Notes: generated by a model from the sequence alone, not told the origin. A stretch of DNA of 60,000 nucleotides from Lineus longissimus (GCF_910592395.1 NC_088317.1:18896039-18956038); one strand, 5' to 3'; shown: positions 45,601 through 58,892, counted from the first letter of the stretch. Made by a program: numbers and translations.

Positions 45601-48600
45601 AACATTAAATCAACTGCAAAGGTAATCTTTTATATCACAGAGGTATATAAATACGATATGTTGAGAAAAATCTGTACAACTATCGAAATATACGATAACT
45701 TGGAACTATTTCGGTGAATCACTTTGCCACCTGCGCGACCTTGTCACAATTACGGCGCGCTCGTTTGCATACCGCATATAAGAAGCGAATAAAATCTCTA
45801 TCTCAGCATGAAAGCCTTGACGGTTCAGCGCTAAGAGTGTTTGACTGTGGATCGGCTGGTCCCGGGTTCGACTCCCGGTGAATCTGCCGCCGTTTCTTTT
45901 TTCTTTTTCCTTATCTTCTTATCTAATCACCCATGTACAGATGTCGAATTTTTCATTATTATCATGATCATACCCTGCACCCAATCTTTTCAAACTGCAG
46001 CACATACTGATTCCGGGCGTTCGAGTACTACCGAGGATGGTTCGAATCGGCAGCTGGTATTTTCGAGGAAACATTGAGGCAAAAAAGTATTAGTGTCAGA
46101 CTTTGACTTTTCCAATCGGAATTAGTCAAAGGGTATCCTGAGCTACAGGCTTTTTATACTCCTTCGTCATATCGAGAGGCGGGGGGGGGGGATATTGAAA
46201 CCCACTGGTGCCTAGATGGTTAAAGGGGTACACTGGTCGTTGAAATATATTTACTGTTAGTCCAATTATAGCTAGTTCCTTCTTCTAATGCCAATAAACT
46301 CCAATAGTCAGTAGTCACACGCTCGAGCGCAATCTGTATACAATTGGTATGTGTACAAGTTTTCCCGATCTCACGGGTGGGGTGGAAATCAGCCATATTG
46401 CAGACATCATCGGCGCCAACAACTATTTCTTTTGACCCTGCCGGAGACTTTCAAAACAATTGACTCTGACTCTCACCCTGCTGACCTCGATTTTTAAAAA
46501 CTTTAATAAAAGGCCATTCAAACATTAAATCAACTGCAAAGGTAATATTTTATATCACAGAGGTATATAAATACGATATGTTGAGAAAAATCTGTACAAC
46601 TATCGAAATATACGATAACTTGGAACTATTTCGGTGAATCACTTTGCCACCTGCGCGACCTTGTCACAATTACGGCGCGCTCGTTTGCATACCGCATATA
46701 AGAAGCGAATAAAATCTCTATCTCAGCATGAAAGCCTTGACGGTTCAGCGCTAAGAGTGTTTGACTGTGGATCGGCTGGTCCCGGGTTCGACTCCCGGTG
46801 AATCTGCCGCCGTTTCTTTTTTCTTTTTCCTTATCTTCTTATCTAATCACCCATGTACAGATGTCGAATTTTTCATTATTATCATGATCATACCCTGCAC
46901 CCAATCTTTTCAAACTGCAGCACATACTGATTCCGGGCGTTCGAGTACTACCGAGGATGGTTCGAATCGGCAGCTGGTATTTTCGAGGAAACATTGAGGC
47001 AAAAAAGTATTAGTGTCAGACTTTGACTTTTCCAATCGGAATTAGTCAAAGGGTATCCTGAGCTAAAGGCTTTTTATACTCCTTCGTCATATCGAGAGGC
47101 GGGGGGGGGGGGGGTATTGAAACCCACTGGTGCCTAGATGGTTAAAGGGGTACACTGGTCGTTGAAATATATTTACTGTTAGTCCAATTATAGCTAGTTC
47201 CTTCTTCTAATGCCAATAAACTCCAATAGTCAGTAGTCACACGCTCGAGCGCAATCTGTATACAATTGGTATGTGTACAAGTTTTCCCGATCTCACGGGT
47301 GGGGTGGAAATCAGCCATATTGCCGATATCATCGGCGCCAACAACTATTTCTTTTGACCCTGCCGGAGACTTTCAAAACAATTGACTCTGACTCTCACCC
47401 TGCTGACCTCGATTTTTAAAAACTTTAATAAAAGGCCATTCAAACATTAAATCAACTGCAAAGGTAATCTTTTATATCACAGAGGTATATAAATACGATA
47501 TGTTGAGAAAAATCTGTACAACTATCGAAATATACGATAACTTGGAACTATTTCGGTGAATCACTTTGCCACCTGCGCGACCTTGTCACAATTACGGCGC
47601 GCTCGTTTGCATACCGCATATAAGAAGCGAATAAAATCTCTATCTCAGCATGAAAGCCTTGACGGTTCAGTGCTAAGAGTGTTTGACTGTGGTTCGGCTG
47701 GTCCCGGGTTCGACTCCTGGTGAATCTGCCGCAGTTTCTTTTTTCTTTTTCCTTATCTTCTTATCTGATCACCCATGTACAGATGTCGAATTTTTCATTA
47801 TTATCATGATCATACCCTGCACCCAAACTTTTCAAACTGCAGCACATACTGATTCCGGGCGTTCGAGTACTACCGAGGATGGTTCGAATCGGCAGCTGGT
47901 ATTTTCGAGGAAACATTGAGGCAAAAAAGTATTAGTGTCAGACTTTGACTTTTCCAATCGGAATTAGTCAAAGGGTATCCTGAGCTACAGGCTTTTTATA
48001 CTCCTTCGTCATATCGAGAGGCGGGGGGATATTGAAACCCACTGGTGCCTAGATGGTTAAAGGGGTACACTGGTCGTTGAAATATATTTACTGTTAGTCC
48101 AATTATAGCTAGTTCCTTCTTCTAATGCCAATAAACTCCAATAGTCAGTAGTCACACGCTCGAGCGCAATCAGTATACAATTGGTATGTGTACAAGTTTT
48201 CCCGATCTCACGGGTGGGGTGGAAATCAGCCATATTACCGACATCATCGGCGCCAACAACTATTTCTTTTGACCCTGCCGGAGACTTTCAAAACAATTGA
48301 CTCTGACTCTCACCCTGCTGACCTCGATTTTTAAAAACTTTAATAAAAGGCCATTCAAACATTAAATCAACTGCAAAGGTAATCTTTTATATCACAGAGG
48401 TATATAAATACGATATGTTGAGAAAAATCTGTACAACTATCGAAATATACGATAACTTGGAACTATTTCGGTGAATCACTTTGCCACCTGCGCGACCTTG
48501 TCACAATTACGGCGCGCTCGTTTGCATACCGCATATAAGAAGCGAATAAAATCTCTATCTCAGCATGAAAGCCTTGACGGTTCAGCGCTAAGAGTGTTTG

Positions 48601-51600
48601 ACTGTGGATCAGCTGGTCCCGGGTTCGACTCCCGGTGAATCTGCCGCCGTTTCTTTTTTCTTTTTCCTTATCTTCTTATCTAATCACCCATGTACAGATG
48701 TAGAATTTTTCATTATTATCATGATCATACCCTGCATCCAAACTTTTCAAACTGCAGCACATACTGATTCCGGGCGTTCGAGTACTACCGACGATGGTTC
48801 GAATCGGCAGCTGGTATTTTCGAGGAAACATTGAGGCAAAAAAGTATTAGTGTCAGACTTTGACTTTTCCAATCGGAATTAGTCAAAGGGTATCCTGAGC
48901 TACAGGCTTTTTATACTCCTTCGTCATATCGAGAGGCGGGGGGGGGGGGATATTGAAACCCACTGGTGCCTAGATGGTTAAAGGGGTACACTGGTCGTTG
49001 AAATATATTTATTGTTAGTCCAATTATAGCTAGTTCCTTCTTCTAATGCCAATAAACTCCAATAGTCAGTAGTCACACTCTCGAGCGCAATCTGTATACA
49101 ATTGGTATGTGTACAAGTTTTCCCGATCTCACGGGTGGGGTGGAAATCAGCCATATTGCCGACATCATCGGCGCCAACAATTATTTCTTTTGACCCTGCC
49201 GGAGACTTTCAAAACAATTGACTCTGACTCTCACCCTGCTGACCTCGATTTTTAAAAACTTTAATAAAAGGCCATTCAAACATTAAATCAACTGCAAAGG
49301 TAATCTTTTATATCACAGAGGTATATAAATACGATATGTTGAGAAAAATCTGTACAACTATCGAAATATACGATAACTTGGAACTATTTCGGTGAATCAC
49401 TTTGCCACCTGCGCGACCTTGTCACAATTACGGCGCGCTCGTTTGCATACCGCATATAAGAAGCGAATAAAATCTCTATCTCAGCATGAAAGCCTTGACG
49501 GTTCAGCGCTAAGAGTGTTTGACTGTGGATCGGCTGGTCCCGGGTTCGACTCCCGGTGAATCTGCCGCCGTTTCTTTTTTCTTTTTCCTTATCTTCTTAT
49601 CTAATCACCCATGTACAGATGTCGAATTTTTCATTATTATCATGAACATACCCTGCACCCAAACTTTTCAAACTGCAGCATATACTGATTCCGGGCGTTC
49701 GAGTACTACCGAGGATGGTTCGAATCGGCAGCTGGTATTTTCGAGGAAACATTGAGGCAAAAAGTATTAGTGTCAGACTTTGACTTTTCCAATCGAAATT
49801 AGTCAAAGGGTATCCTGAGCTACAGGCTTTTTATACTCCTTCGTCATGTCGAGAGGCGGGGGGGGGATATTGAAACCCACTGGTGCCTAGATGGTTAAAG
49901 GGGTACACTGGTCGTTGAAATATATTTACTGTTAGTCCAATTATAGCTAGTTCCTTCTTCTAATGCCAATAAACTCCAATAGTCAGTAGTCACACGCTCG
50001 AGCGCAATCAGTATACAATTGGTATGTGTACAAGTTTTCCCGATCTCACGGGTGGGGTGGAAATCAGCCATATTACCGACATCATCGGCGCCAACAACTA
50101 TTTCTTTTGACCCTGCCGGAGACTTTCAAAACAATTGACTCTGACTCTCACCCTGCTGACCTCGATTTTTAAAAACTTTAATAAAAGGCCATTCAAACAT
50201 TAAATCAACTGCAAAGGTAATCTTTTATATCACAGAGGTATATAAATACGATATGTTGAGAAAAATCTGTACAACTATCGAAATATACGATAACTTGGAA
50301 CTATTTCGGTGAATCACTTTGCCACCTGCGCGACCTTGTCACAATTACGGCGCGCTCGTTTGCATACCGCATATAAGAAGCGAATAAAATCTCTATCTCA
50401 GCATGAAAGCCTTGACGGTTCAGCGCTAAGAGTGTTTGACTGTGGATCAGCTGGTCCCGGGTTCGACTCCCGGTGAATCTGCCGCCGTTTCTTTTTTCTT
50501 TTTCCTTATCTTCTTATCTAATCACCCATGTACAGATGTAGAATTTTTCATTATTATCATGATCATACCCTGCACCCAAACTTTTCAAACTGCAGCACAT
50601 ACTGATTCCGGGCGTTCGAGTACTACCGACGATGGTTCGAATCGGCAGCTGGTATTTTCGAGGAAACATTGAGGCAAAAAAGTATTAGTGTCAGACTTTG
50701 ACTTTTCCAATCGGAATTAGTCAAAGGGTATCCTGAGCTACAGGCTTTTTATACTCCTTCGTCATATCGAGAGGCGGGGGGGGGGATATTGAAACCCACT
50801 GGTGCCTAGATGGTTAAAGGGGTACACTGGTCGTTGAAATATATTTATTGTTAGTCCAATTATAGCTAGTTCCTTCTTCTAATGCCAATAAACTCCAATA
50901 GTCAGTAGTCACACTCTCGAGCGCAATCTGTATACAATTGGTATGTGTACAAGTTTTCCCGATCTCACGGGTGGGGTGGAAATCAGCCATATTGCCGACA
51001 TCATCGGCGCCAACAATTATTTCTTTTGACCCTGCCGGAGACTTTCAAAACAATTGACTCTGACTCTCACCCTGCTGACCTCGATTTTTAAAAACTTTAA
51101 TAAAAGGCCATATAAACATTAAATCAACTGCAAAGGTAATCTTTTATATCACAGAGGTATATAAATACGATATGTTGAGAAAAATCTGTACAACTATCGA
51201 AATATACGATAACTTGGAACTATTTCGGTGAATCACTTTGCCACCTGCGCGACCTTGTCACAATTACGGCGCGCTCGTTTGCATACCGCATATAAGAAGC
51301 GAATAAAATCTCTATCTCAGCATGAAAGCCTTGACGGTTCAGCGCTAAGAGTGTTTGACTGTGGATCGGCTGGTCCCGGGTTCGACTCCCGGTGAATCTG
51401 CCGCCGTTTCTTTTTTCTTTTTCCTTATCTTCTTATCTAATCACCCATGTACAGATGTCGAATTTTTCATTATTATCATGATCATACCCTGCACCCAAAC
51501 TTTTCAAACTGCAGCATATACTGATTCCGGGCGTTCGAGTACTACCGAGGATGGTTCGAATCGGCAGCTGGTATTTTCGAGGAAACATTGAGGCAAAAAG

Positions 51601-54600
51601 TATTAGTGTCAGACTTTGACTTTTCCAATCGAAATTAGTCAAAGGGTATCCTGAGCTACAGGCTTTTTATACTCCTTCGTCATGTCGAGAGGCGGGGGGG
51701 GATATTGAAACCCACTGGTGCCTAGATGGTTAAAGGGGTACACTGGTCGTTGAAATATATTTACTGTTAGTCCAATTATAGCTAGTTCCTTCTTCTAATG
51801 CCAATAAACTCCAATAGTCAGTAGTCACACGCTCGAGCGCAATCTGTATACAATTGGTATGTGTACAAGTTTTCCCGATCTCACGGGTGGGGTGGAAATC
51901 AGCCATATTACCGACATCATCGGCGCCAACAACTATTTCTTTTGACCCTGCCGGAGACTTTCAAAACAATTGACTCTGACTCTCACCCTGCTGACCTCGA
52001 TTTTTAAAAACTTTAATAAAAGGCCATTCAAACATTAAATCAACTGCAAAGGTAATCTTTTATATCACAGAGGTATATAAATACGATATGTTGAGAAAAA
52101 TCTGTACAACTATCGAAATATACGATAACTTGGAACTATTTCGGTGAATCACTTTGCCACCTGCGCGACCTTGTCACAATTACGGCGCGCTCGTTTGCAT
52201 ACCGCATATAAGAAGCGAATAAAATCTCTATCTCAGCATGAAAGCCTTGACGGTTCAGCGCTAAGAGTGTTTGACTGTGGATCGGCTGGTCCCGGGTTCG
52301 ACTCCCGGTGAATCTGCCGCCGTTTCTTTTTTCTTTTTCCTTATCTTCTTATCTAATCACCCATGTACAGATGTAGAATTTTTCATTATTATCATGATCA
52401 TACCCTGCACCCAAACTTTTCAAACTGCAGCACATACTGATTCCGGGCGTTCGAGTACTACCGAGGATGGTTCGAATCGGCAGCTGGTATTTTCGAGGAA
52501 ACATTGAGGCAAAAAAGTATTAGTGTCAGACTTTGACTTTTCCAATCGGAATTAGTCAAAGGGTATCCTGAGCTACAGGCTTTTTATACTCCTTCGTCAT
52601 ATCGAGAGGCGGGGGGGGGGGGATATTGAAACCCACTGGTGCCTAGATGGTTAAAGGGGTACACTGGTCGTTGAAATATATTTACTGTTAGTCCAATTAT
52701 AGCTAGTTCCTTCTTCTAATGCCAATAAACTCCAATAGTCAGTAGTCACACGCTCGAGCGCAATCTGTATACAATTGGTATGTGCACAAGTTTTCCCGAT
52801 CTCACGGTTGGGGTGGAAATCAGCCATATTGCCGACATCATCGGCGCCAACAACTATTTCTTTTGACCCTGCCGGAGACTTTCAAAACAATTGACTCTGA
52901 CTCTCACCCTGCTGACCTCGATTTTTAAAAACTTTAATAAAAGGCCATATAAACATTAAATCAACTGCAAAGGTAATATTTTATATCACAGAGGTATATA
53001 AATACGATATGTTGAGAAAAATCTGTACAACTATCGAAATATACGATAACTTGGAACTATTTCGGTGAATCACTTTGCCACCTGCGCGACCTTGTCACAA
53101 TTACGGCGCGCTCGTTTGCATACCGCATATAAGAAGCGAATAAAATCTCTATCTCAGCATGAAAGCCTTGACGGTTCAGCGCTAAGAGTGTTTGACTGTG
53201 GATCGGCTGGTCCCGGGTTCGACTCCCGGTGAATCTGCCGCCGTTTCTTTTTTCTTTTTCCTTATCTTCTTATCTAATCACCCATGTACAGATGTCGAAT
53301 TTTTCATTATCATCATGATCATACCCTGCACCCAAACTTTTCAAACTGCAGCACATACTGATTCCGGGCGTTCGAGTACTACCGAGGATGGTTCGAATCG
53401 GCAGCTGGTATTTTCGAGGAAACATTGAGGCAAAAAAGTATTAGTGTCAGACTTTGACTTTTCCAATCGGAATTAGTCAAAGGGTATCCTGAGCTACAGG
53501 CTTTTTATACTCCTTCGTCATATCGAGAGGCGGGGGGATATTGAAACCCACTGGTGCCTAGATGGTTAAAGGGGTACACTGGTCGTTGAAATATATTTAC
53601 TGTTAGTCCAATTATAGCTAGTTCCTTCTTCTAATGCCAATAAACTCCAATAGTCAGTAGTCACACTCTCGAGCGCAATCTGTATACAATTGGTATGTGT
53701 ACAAGTTTTCCCGATCTCACGGGTGGGGTGGAAATCAGCCATATTACCGACATCATCGGCGCCAACAACTATTTCTTTTGACCCTGCCGGAGACTTTCAA
53801 AACAATTGACTCTGACTCTCACCCTGCTGACCTCGATTTTTAAAAACTTTAATAAAAGGCCATTCAAACATTAAATCAACTGCAAAGGTAATATTTTATA
53901 TCACAGAGGTATATAAATACGATATGTTGAGAAAAATCTGTACAACTATCGAAATATACGATAACTTGGAACTATTTCGGTGAATCACTTTGCCACCTGC
54001 GCGACCTTGTCACAATTACGGCGCGCTCGTTTGCATACCGCATATAAGAAGCGAATAAAATCTCTATCTCAGCATGAAAGCCTTAACGGTTCAGCGCTAA
54101 GAGTGTTTGACTGTGGATCGGCTGGTACCGGGTTCGACTCCCGGTGAATCTGCCGCCGTTTCTTTTTTCTTTTTCCTTATCTTCTTATCTAATCACCCAT
54201 GTACAGATGTAGCATTTTTCATTATTATCATGATCATACCCTGCACCCAAACTTTTCAAACTGCAGCACATACTGATTCCGGGCGTTCGAGTACTACCGA
54301 GGATGGTTCGAATCGGCAGCTGGTATTTTCGAGGAAACATTGGGGCAAAAAAGTATTAGTGTCAGACTTTGACTTTTCCAATCGGAATTAGTCAAAGGGT
54401 ATCCTGAGCTACAGGCTTTTTATACTCCTTCGTCATATCGAGAGGCGGGGGGGGGGGGGGATATTGAAACCCACTGGTGCCTAGATGGTTAAAGGGGTAC
54501 ACTGGTCGTTGAAATATATTTACTGTTAGTCCAATTATAGCTAGTTCCTTCTTCTAATGCCAATAAACTCCAATAGTCAGTAGTCACACGCTCGAGCGCA

Positions 54601-56095
54601 ATCTGTATACAATTGGTATGTGTACAAGTTTTCCCGATCTCACGGTTGGGGTGGAAATCAGCCATATTGCCGACATCATCGGCGCCAACAACTATTTCTT
54701 TTGACCCTGCCGGAGACTTTCAAAACAATTGACTCTGACTCTCACCCTGCTGACCTCGATTTTTAAAAACTTTAATAAAAGGCCATTCAAACATTAAATC
54801 AACTGCAAAGGTAATCTTTTATATCACAGAGGTATATAAATACGATATGTTGAGAAAAATCTGTACAACTATCGAAATATACGATAACTTGGAACTATTT
54901 CGGTGAATCACTTTGCCACCTGCGCGACCTTGTCACAATTACGGCGCGCTCGTTTGCATACCGCATATAAGAAGCGAATAAAATCTCTATCTCAGCATGA
55001 AAGCCTTGACGGTTCAGCGCTAAGAGTGTTTGACTGTGGATCGGCTGGTCCCGGGTTCGACTCCCGGTGAATCTGCCGCCGTTTCTTTTTTCTTTTTCCT
55101 TATCTTCTTATCTCATCACCCATGTGCAGATGTCGAATTTTTCATTATCATCATGATCATACCCTGCACCCAAACTTTTCAAACTGCAGCACATACTGAT
55201 TCCGGGCGTTCGAGTACTACCGAGGATGGTTCGAATCGGCAGCTGGTATTTTCGAGGAAACATTGAGGCAAAAAAGTATTAGTGTCAGACTTTGACTTTT
55301 CCAATCGGAATTAGTCAAAGGGTATCCTGAGCTACAGGCTTTTTATACTCCTTCGTCATATCGAGAGGCGGGGGGGGGGATATTGAAACCCACTGGTGCC
55401 TAGATGGTTAAAGGGGTACACTGGTCGTTGAAATATATTTACTGTTAGTCCAATTATCGCTAGTTCCTTCTTCTAATGCCAATAAACTCCAATAGTCAGT
55501 AGTCACACGCTCGAGCGCAATCTGTATACAATTGGTATGTGTACAAGTTTTCCCGATCTCACGGTTGGGGTGGAAATCAGCCATATTGCCGACATCATCG
55601 GCGCCAACAACTATTTCTTTTGACCCTGCCGGAGACTTTCAAAACAATTGACTCTGACTCTCACCCTGCTGACCTCGATTTTTAAAAACTTTAATAAAAG
55701 GCCATTCAAACATTAAATCAACTGCAAAGGTAATCTTTTATATCACAGAGGTATATAAATACGATATGTTGAGAAAAATCTGTACAACTATCGAAATATA
55801 CGATAACTTGGAACTATTTCGGTGAATCACTTTGCCACCTGCGCGACCTTGTCACAATTACGGCGCGCTCGTTTGCATACCGCATATAAGAAGCGAATAA
55901 AATCTCTATTTCAGCATGAAAGCCTTGACGGTTCAGCGCTAAGAGTGTTTGACTGTGGATCGGCTGGTCCCGGGTTCGACTCCCGGTGAATCTGCCGCAG
56001 TTTTTTTTTCTTCTTCCTTATCTTCTTATCTTATCATCCCTGCACAGATGTCGAAATTTTCATTATTATCATGATCATACCCTGCACCCAAACTT
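42669..56095 (+). repeat. Tandem satellite array, ~919-bp unit, about 14.6 units
   Basis: A left partial unit (42669-43054) is followed by 14 full units whose tRNA-like heads start at 43055, 43973, 44895, 45814, 46734, 47656, 48571, 49492, 50409, 51328, 52244, 53165, 54080 and 55003. A truncated unit starts at 55922 and stops after CACCCAAACTT at about 56095. Unit lengths range from 915 to 923 bp. Units differ by only a handful of substitutions by eye. Each holds the tRNA-like head, a pyrimidine tract, a second B-box-like GGTTCGAATCGG about 190 bp past the head's B box, a poly-G tract of 6-14 bases, a CGCTCGAGCG palindrome, a TATATAAATA motif and a TATAAGAA motif before the next head. Length variation is mostly in the poly-G tract. 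The TTG-started 78-codon frame in every unit is a by-product of homogeneity. Confidence 0.97.
43055..43126 (+). ncRNA. tRNA-like Pol III cassette, one per satellite unit (first of 15)
   Basis: Representative of 15 copies at the head positions listed for the array; the last is at 55922. The 72 nt fit a cloverleaf: positions 1-7 GCCTTGA, D arm GTTC/GAGT, anticodon arm TTTGA-CTGTGGA-TCGGC with GTG (His) at 34-36, variable region TGGTC, and T arm CCGGG-TTCGACT-CCCGG with five perfect pairs. The B box GGTTCGACTCC matches consensus and the A box CGGTTCAGCGC matches partly. T6 and T5 runs start 12 nt downstream (43138) and could end a transcript of about 90 nt. TATAAGAA lies 37 nt upstream. The acceptor stem has three mismatches and the D-loop GG is missing, so charging is unlikely. 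A tRNA-derived small RNA or a silent SINE-type head are both possible. Confidence 0.5.
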
Positions 56096-56111
56096 GTCAT
56101 TGTATCCGGCT

Positions 56112-56245
56112 ACGTTTGATTATCGGCATCACTGCGTGCAATTATTGTCAATCTATGATACGCATAAGCGTTCTGACTGCGCGTTATCTGGTCGTTTCGC
56201 CGGTTTATTATCATGACCACTTGTTGATAGATAGCCGCTAATCTC
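56112..56245 (-). repeat. Dispersed repeat family R1, copy C
   Basis: Inverted copy of the 10.4-kb repeat: GATTATCGGCATCACTGCGT, GCAATTATTGTCAATCTATG and AAGCGTTCTGACTGCGC pair with the reverse complement of 10358-10486, followed by a GATAGCCGC(T/C)AAT block. It starts within about 20 bp of the satellite truncation point. Confidence 0.6.
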
Positions 56246-58892
56246 ACCCAGGCTATTGCTATCCTCGTGACTGGTGATAAGCACGGAGGCTGCCTTCGGA
56301 TGAGATTGGTGTTGACGCCAGATCTCACAGTTTACGCTGTATGCTGTTCACTGTGCGGGATATATTTCCGTGTCAGTAGCATGACAGTTTTATTTGACCT
56401 GGTAACATTAAGACACATTATTTGTAACGTAGATACGGTTAAGATTGAGACCAGTTCCAGGGACAAGAATCACTATTCTTGCTCTTCTCTTTGATCCACT
56501 CCAGTCTATAAGACATTTGCTTAATCAAGCAAAAGTAGATTATTTCGATTTGCAACTTTGTAAAACGCACGCGATAAATCTTTGAGTCTTTCAATAAGTC
56601 ACTGATTAGACGCCACGCCGTGTGTTCAATTGGCCTCCCAGCACGCGATTGCCTATCAGATGAATGACTCATGTAAGTACTTTGAGAATAATCTTATACC
56701 CGATTAGACAGGGATGTCACTGGCATAACTTTCAATTTAGGCTAAGGAATTTCGACTAGCCACATGTCCATCATTTCAGCTCTGACAGAGATATCACAGA
56801 CCATTATCAATTTAGTCCAAGGAACTTGGACCAGCTATGTTCAACCATTCCGGCTCAATGGTACATTGTATACACACTTCGTCAATCGTTTCAGTAGACT
56901 CCATTGAACTATAAGTTTTCAAAAGTATGATTCAGCGAAATAGTTTGGCCTGTAAACGTCGCCTTTTAACTGCGGTGGCGTGGGTTTCCAGGCAAAGACA
57001 ATGCGATGTCCGTGTGCAAATTGGCCCGCAATGTTTAGAGACATTTTCCGCCTCAGAAGCTGTTTCATAGCCCAGGCAAGTAGCCTCAATTTTTGACCAA
57101 ACAAAACATCTAACGATCTCGGTAAGTGCAGTAGTATCCGACAGTCTACAACCCTGTGCCCATTAAGCGGATTCTAAAAATGCAACAACACTTGCATAAG
57201 TTGGAGCGTTGCCAAAACAGGCGACGAGGTTTAACACCTGCCATCAGCGTTGCCCTTGCCCTCTTTAAATTTTCATATCAGCGCTGTGATTGGGGCACGC
57301 GCTGAGAGCGTACCGTTCGAGAAAACACTTAAATCTGTGGAATTCGTCATGGGTTTGTAGAGCTCGATAGTGGTGACGCAAACACATGAGAGTCAAGATG
57401 GTTCGTGTGATATTTCTACTAAAAAACGACAAGCGTCGTTTCCTAATTCTATCATCCTCTTCCTACGCTCACCACCACGATGTTCATCCTCCCTATGACA
57501 GCACAAACATCGCAATCAAAGCGGCACTATTAGTTGAATGGTGCTGTGAATACCAGAATGATTTCTAACAGGATATCGTATACGATACTTAACCGATGAA
57601 TAGCACGCGCGTTCCATTATGATACCGATGTAAAGCGCTGAATCGCTCTATGATTGATTACTAAGGGAAAACTTGTGTCGTCTGCTCCTGGTGAACGATT
57701 CCCTGTCTCGGCAGGCGACAGCTGCCAATGGAGATCGCTTTTACAAAAAGTCATTTTTCTTGTTATTGTTCAGAGGCTTAGGCGTTTCATCTCTAGCCTG
57801 TCAGATTCTTTTATCAGGACACTACATAGGGATGAGTTCATTGCAACACGAAGCGCTTGACTGTATAGTTAGTAGTGGGTCTTGTTTATTGGACAAGCTG
57901 GGGGGAGGGGGCGATTAGTTGTGTACAAAGCTACATGGGTATTTATATCAAATGTAAATTGAAAGGAGATGGGAAAGTCAGTGAAAGGCCATATATTGCA
58001 CTTAGAAGACTGAAGTAAGCATCTTTTCAAACCAGTGAAGTCTGAAAGGTGATGTTAGGAGTATTCCGGTTGTGCCAAAAGTATCGAGCCCTGCGTCACT
58101 GTCATGTTAACCAGATATGAACTATCCAGGTTGACCTATTTTGGGGTGAGTTCCAGTAGATGATTAAGAAATGAATGAATGTATAGAAATGGCCGTAATT
58201 GTGGTACTTAACTGGGTATGGGCAGATAGAAAAAAAGATGAACCTTCCCTCTTATAGTTACTGTGATTGTACTGATGTCTGTATAAGCTCCAAACGATAC
58301 ACCTGCGACTTATATGTGCTATGCTTTATCAATCTGTGGATGTCTTGTCACAAGAGAATATGACATAGACCAAATCTCATTACAAATGTATTCTCGTGAG
58401 CATGCTGGGACAGTCTCTTCCCAAGTCACCGCGAACACCGACATCGACCCTTCAGCCACAGGGGACGGCAACCCAAGTTCGATTTCCGTTCCGTAATTGA
58501 ATGAAGCAAATTTGAAAGTCAAGAGACGTATGTCAGTCGTTAAGTCGGTCTCTTCTTGTAAGGTTTCGAGACAAATCTCTTGGCGATGGAACGTCCAATC
58601 TAACAAAATTAGATGAAACTATGGCTTCGCAGTGCTGGGAGGATTTGTGAGGTAAGTTGATACGAGGAGCGTGGCTATGGTATCAGAGAAGATTCTGAGG
58701 AAAAAGAGGTTTGTCCACTTAGTAAGGGGTTTATATGGCACCAGCTTTCATTTTTGGTACCAACCTGCAAGCAGCCAGAGCTGCGGACAGTCATGTATGA
58801 ACGCTAGCTGCAGCCAATAACCAAAAGATGCGCAAAAGCTCAATTCAATACCTTTTACAATCTACCTTTATAATGCAAGATATTATTTACGG
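56246..58892. other. No supported gene
   Basis: About 2.6 kb with short frames only (for example 57386-57568, 57654-57918 and overlapping frames at 58314-58606). Nothing recognised. Confidence 0.45.

Noticed and set aside
43082-55266. Fourteen near-identical 78-codon (one 94-codon) frames, one per satellite unit
   Set aside because: They begin at TTG within the tRNA-like head, not at ATG, and the in-unit ATG frame upstream is closed by TAA. The frame persists because the units are nearly identical. Translation is low-complexity with no domain.
42669-56095. CRISPR array or bacterial repeat
   Set aside because: Units are ~919 bp without spacer structure, and the window is eukaryotic by tRNA, splice sites and gene families.
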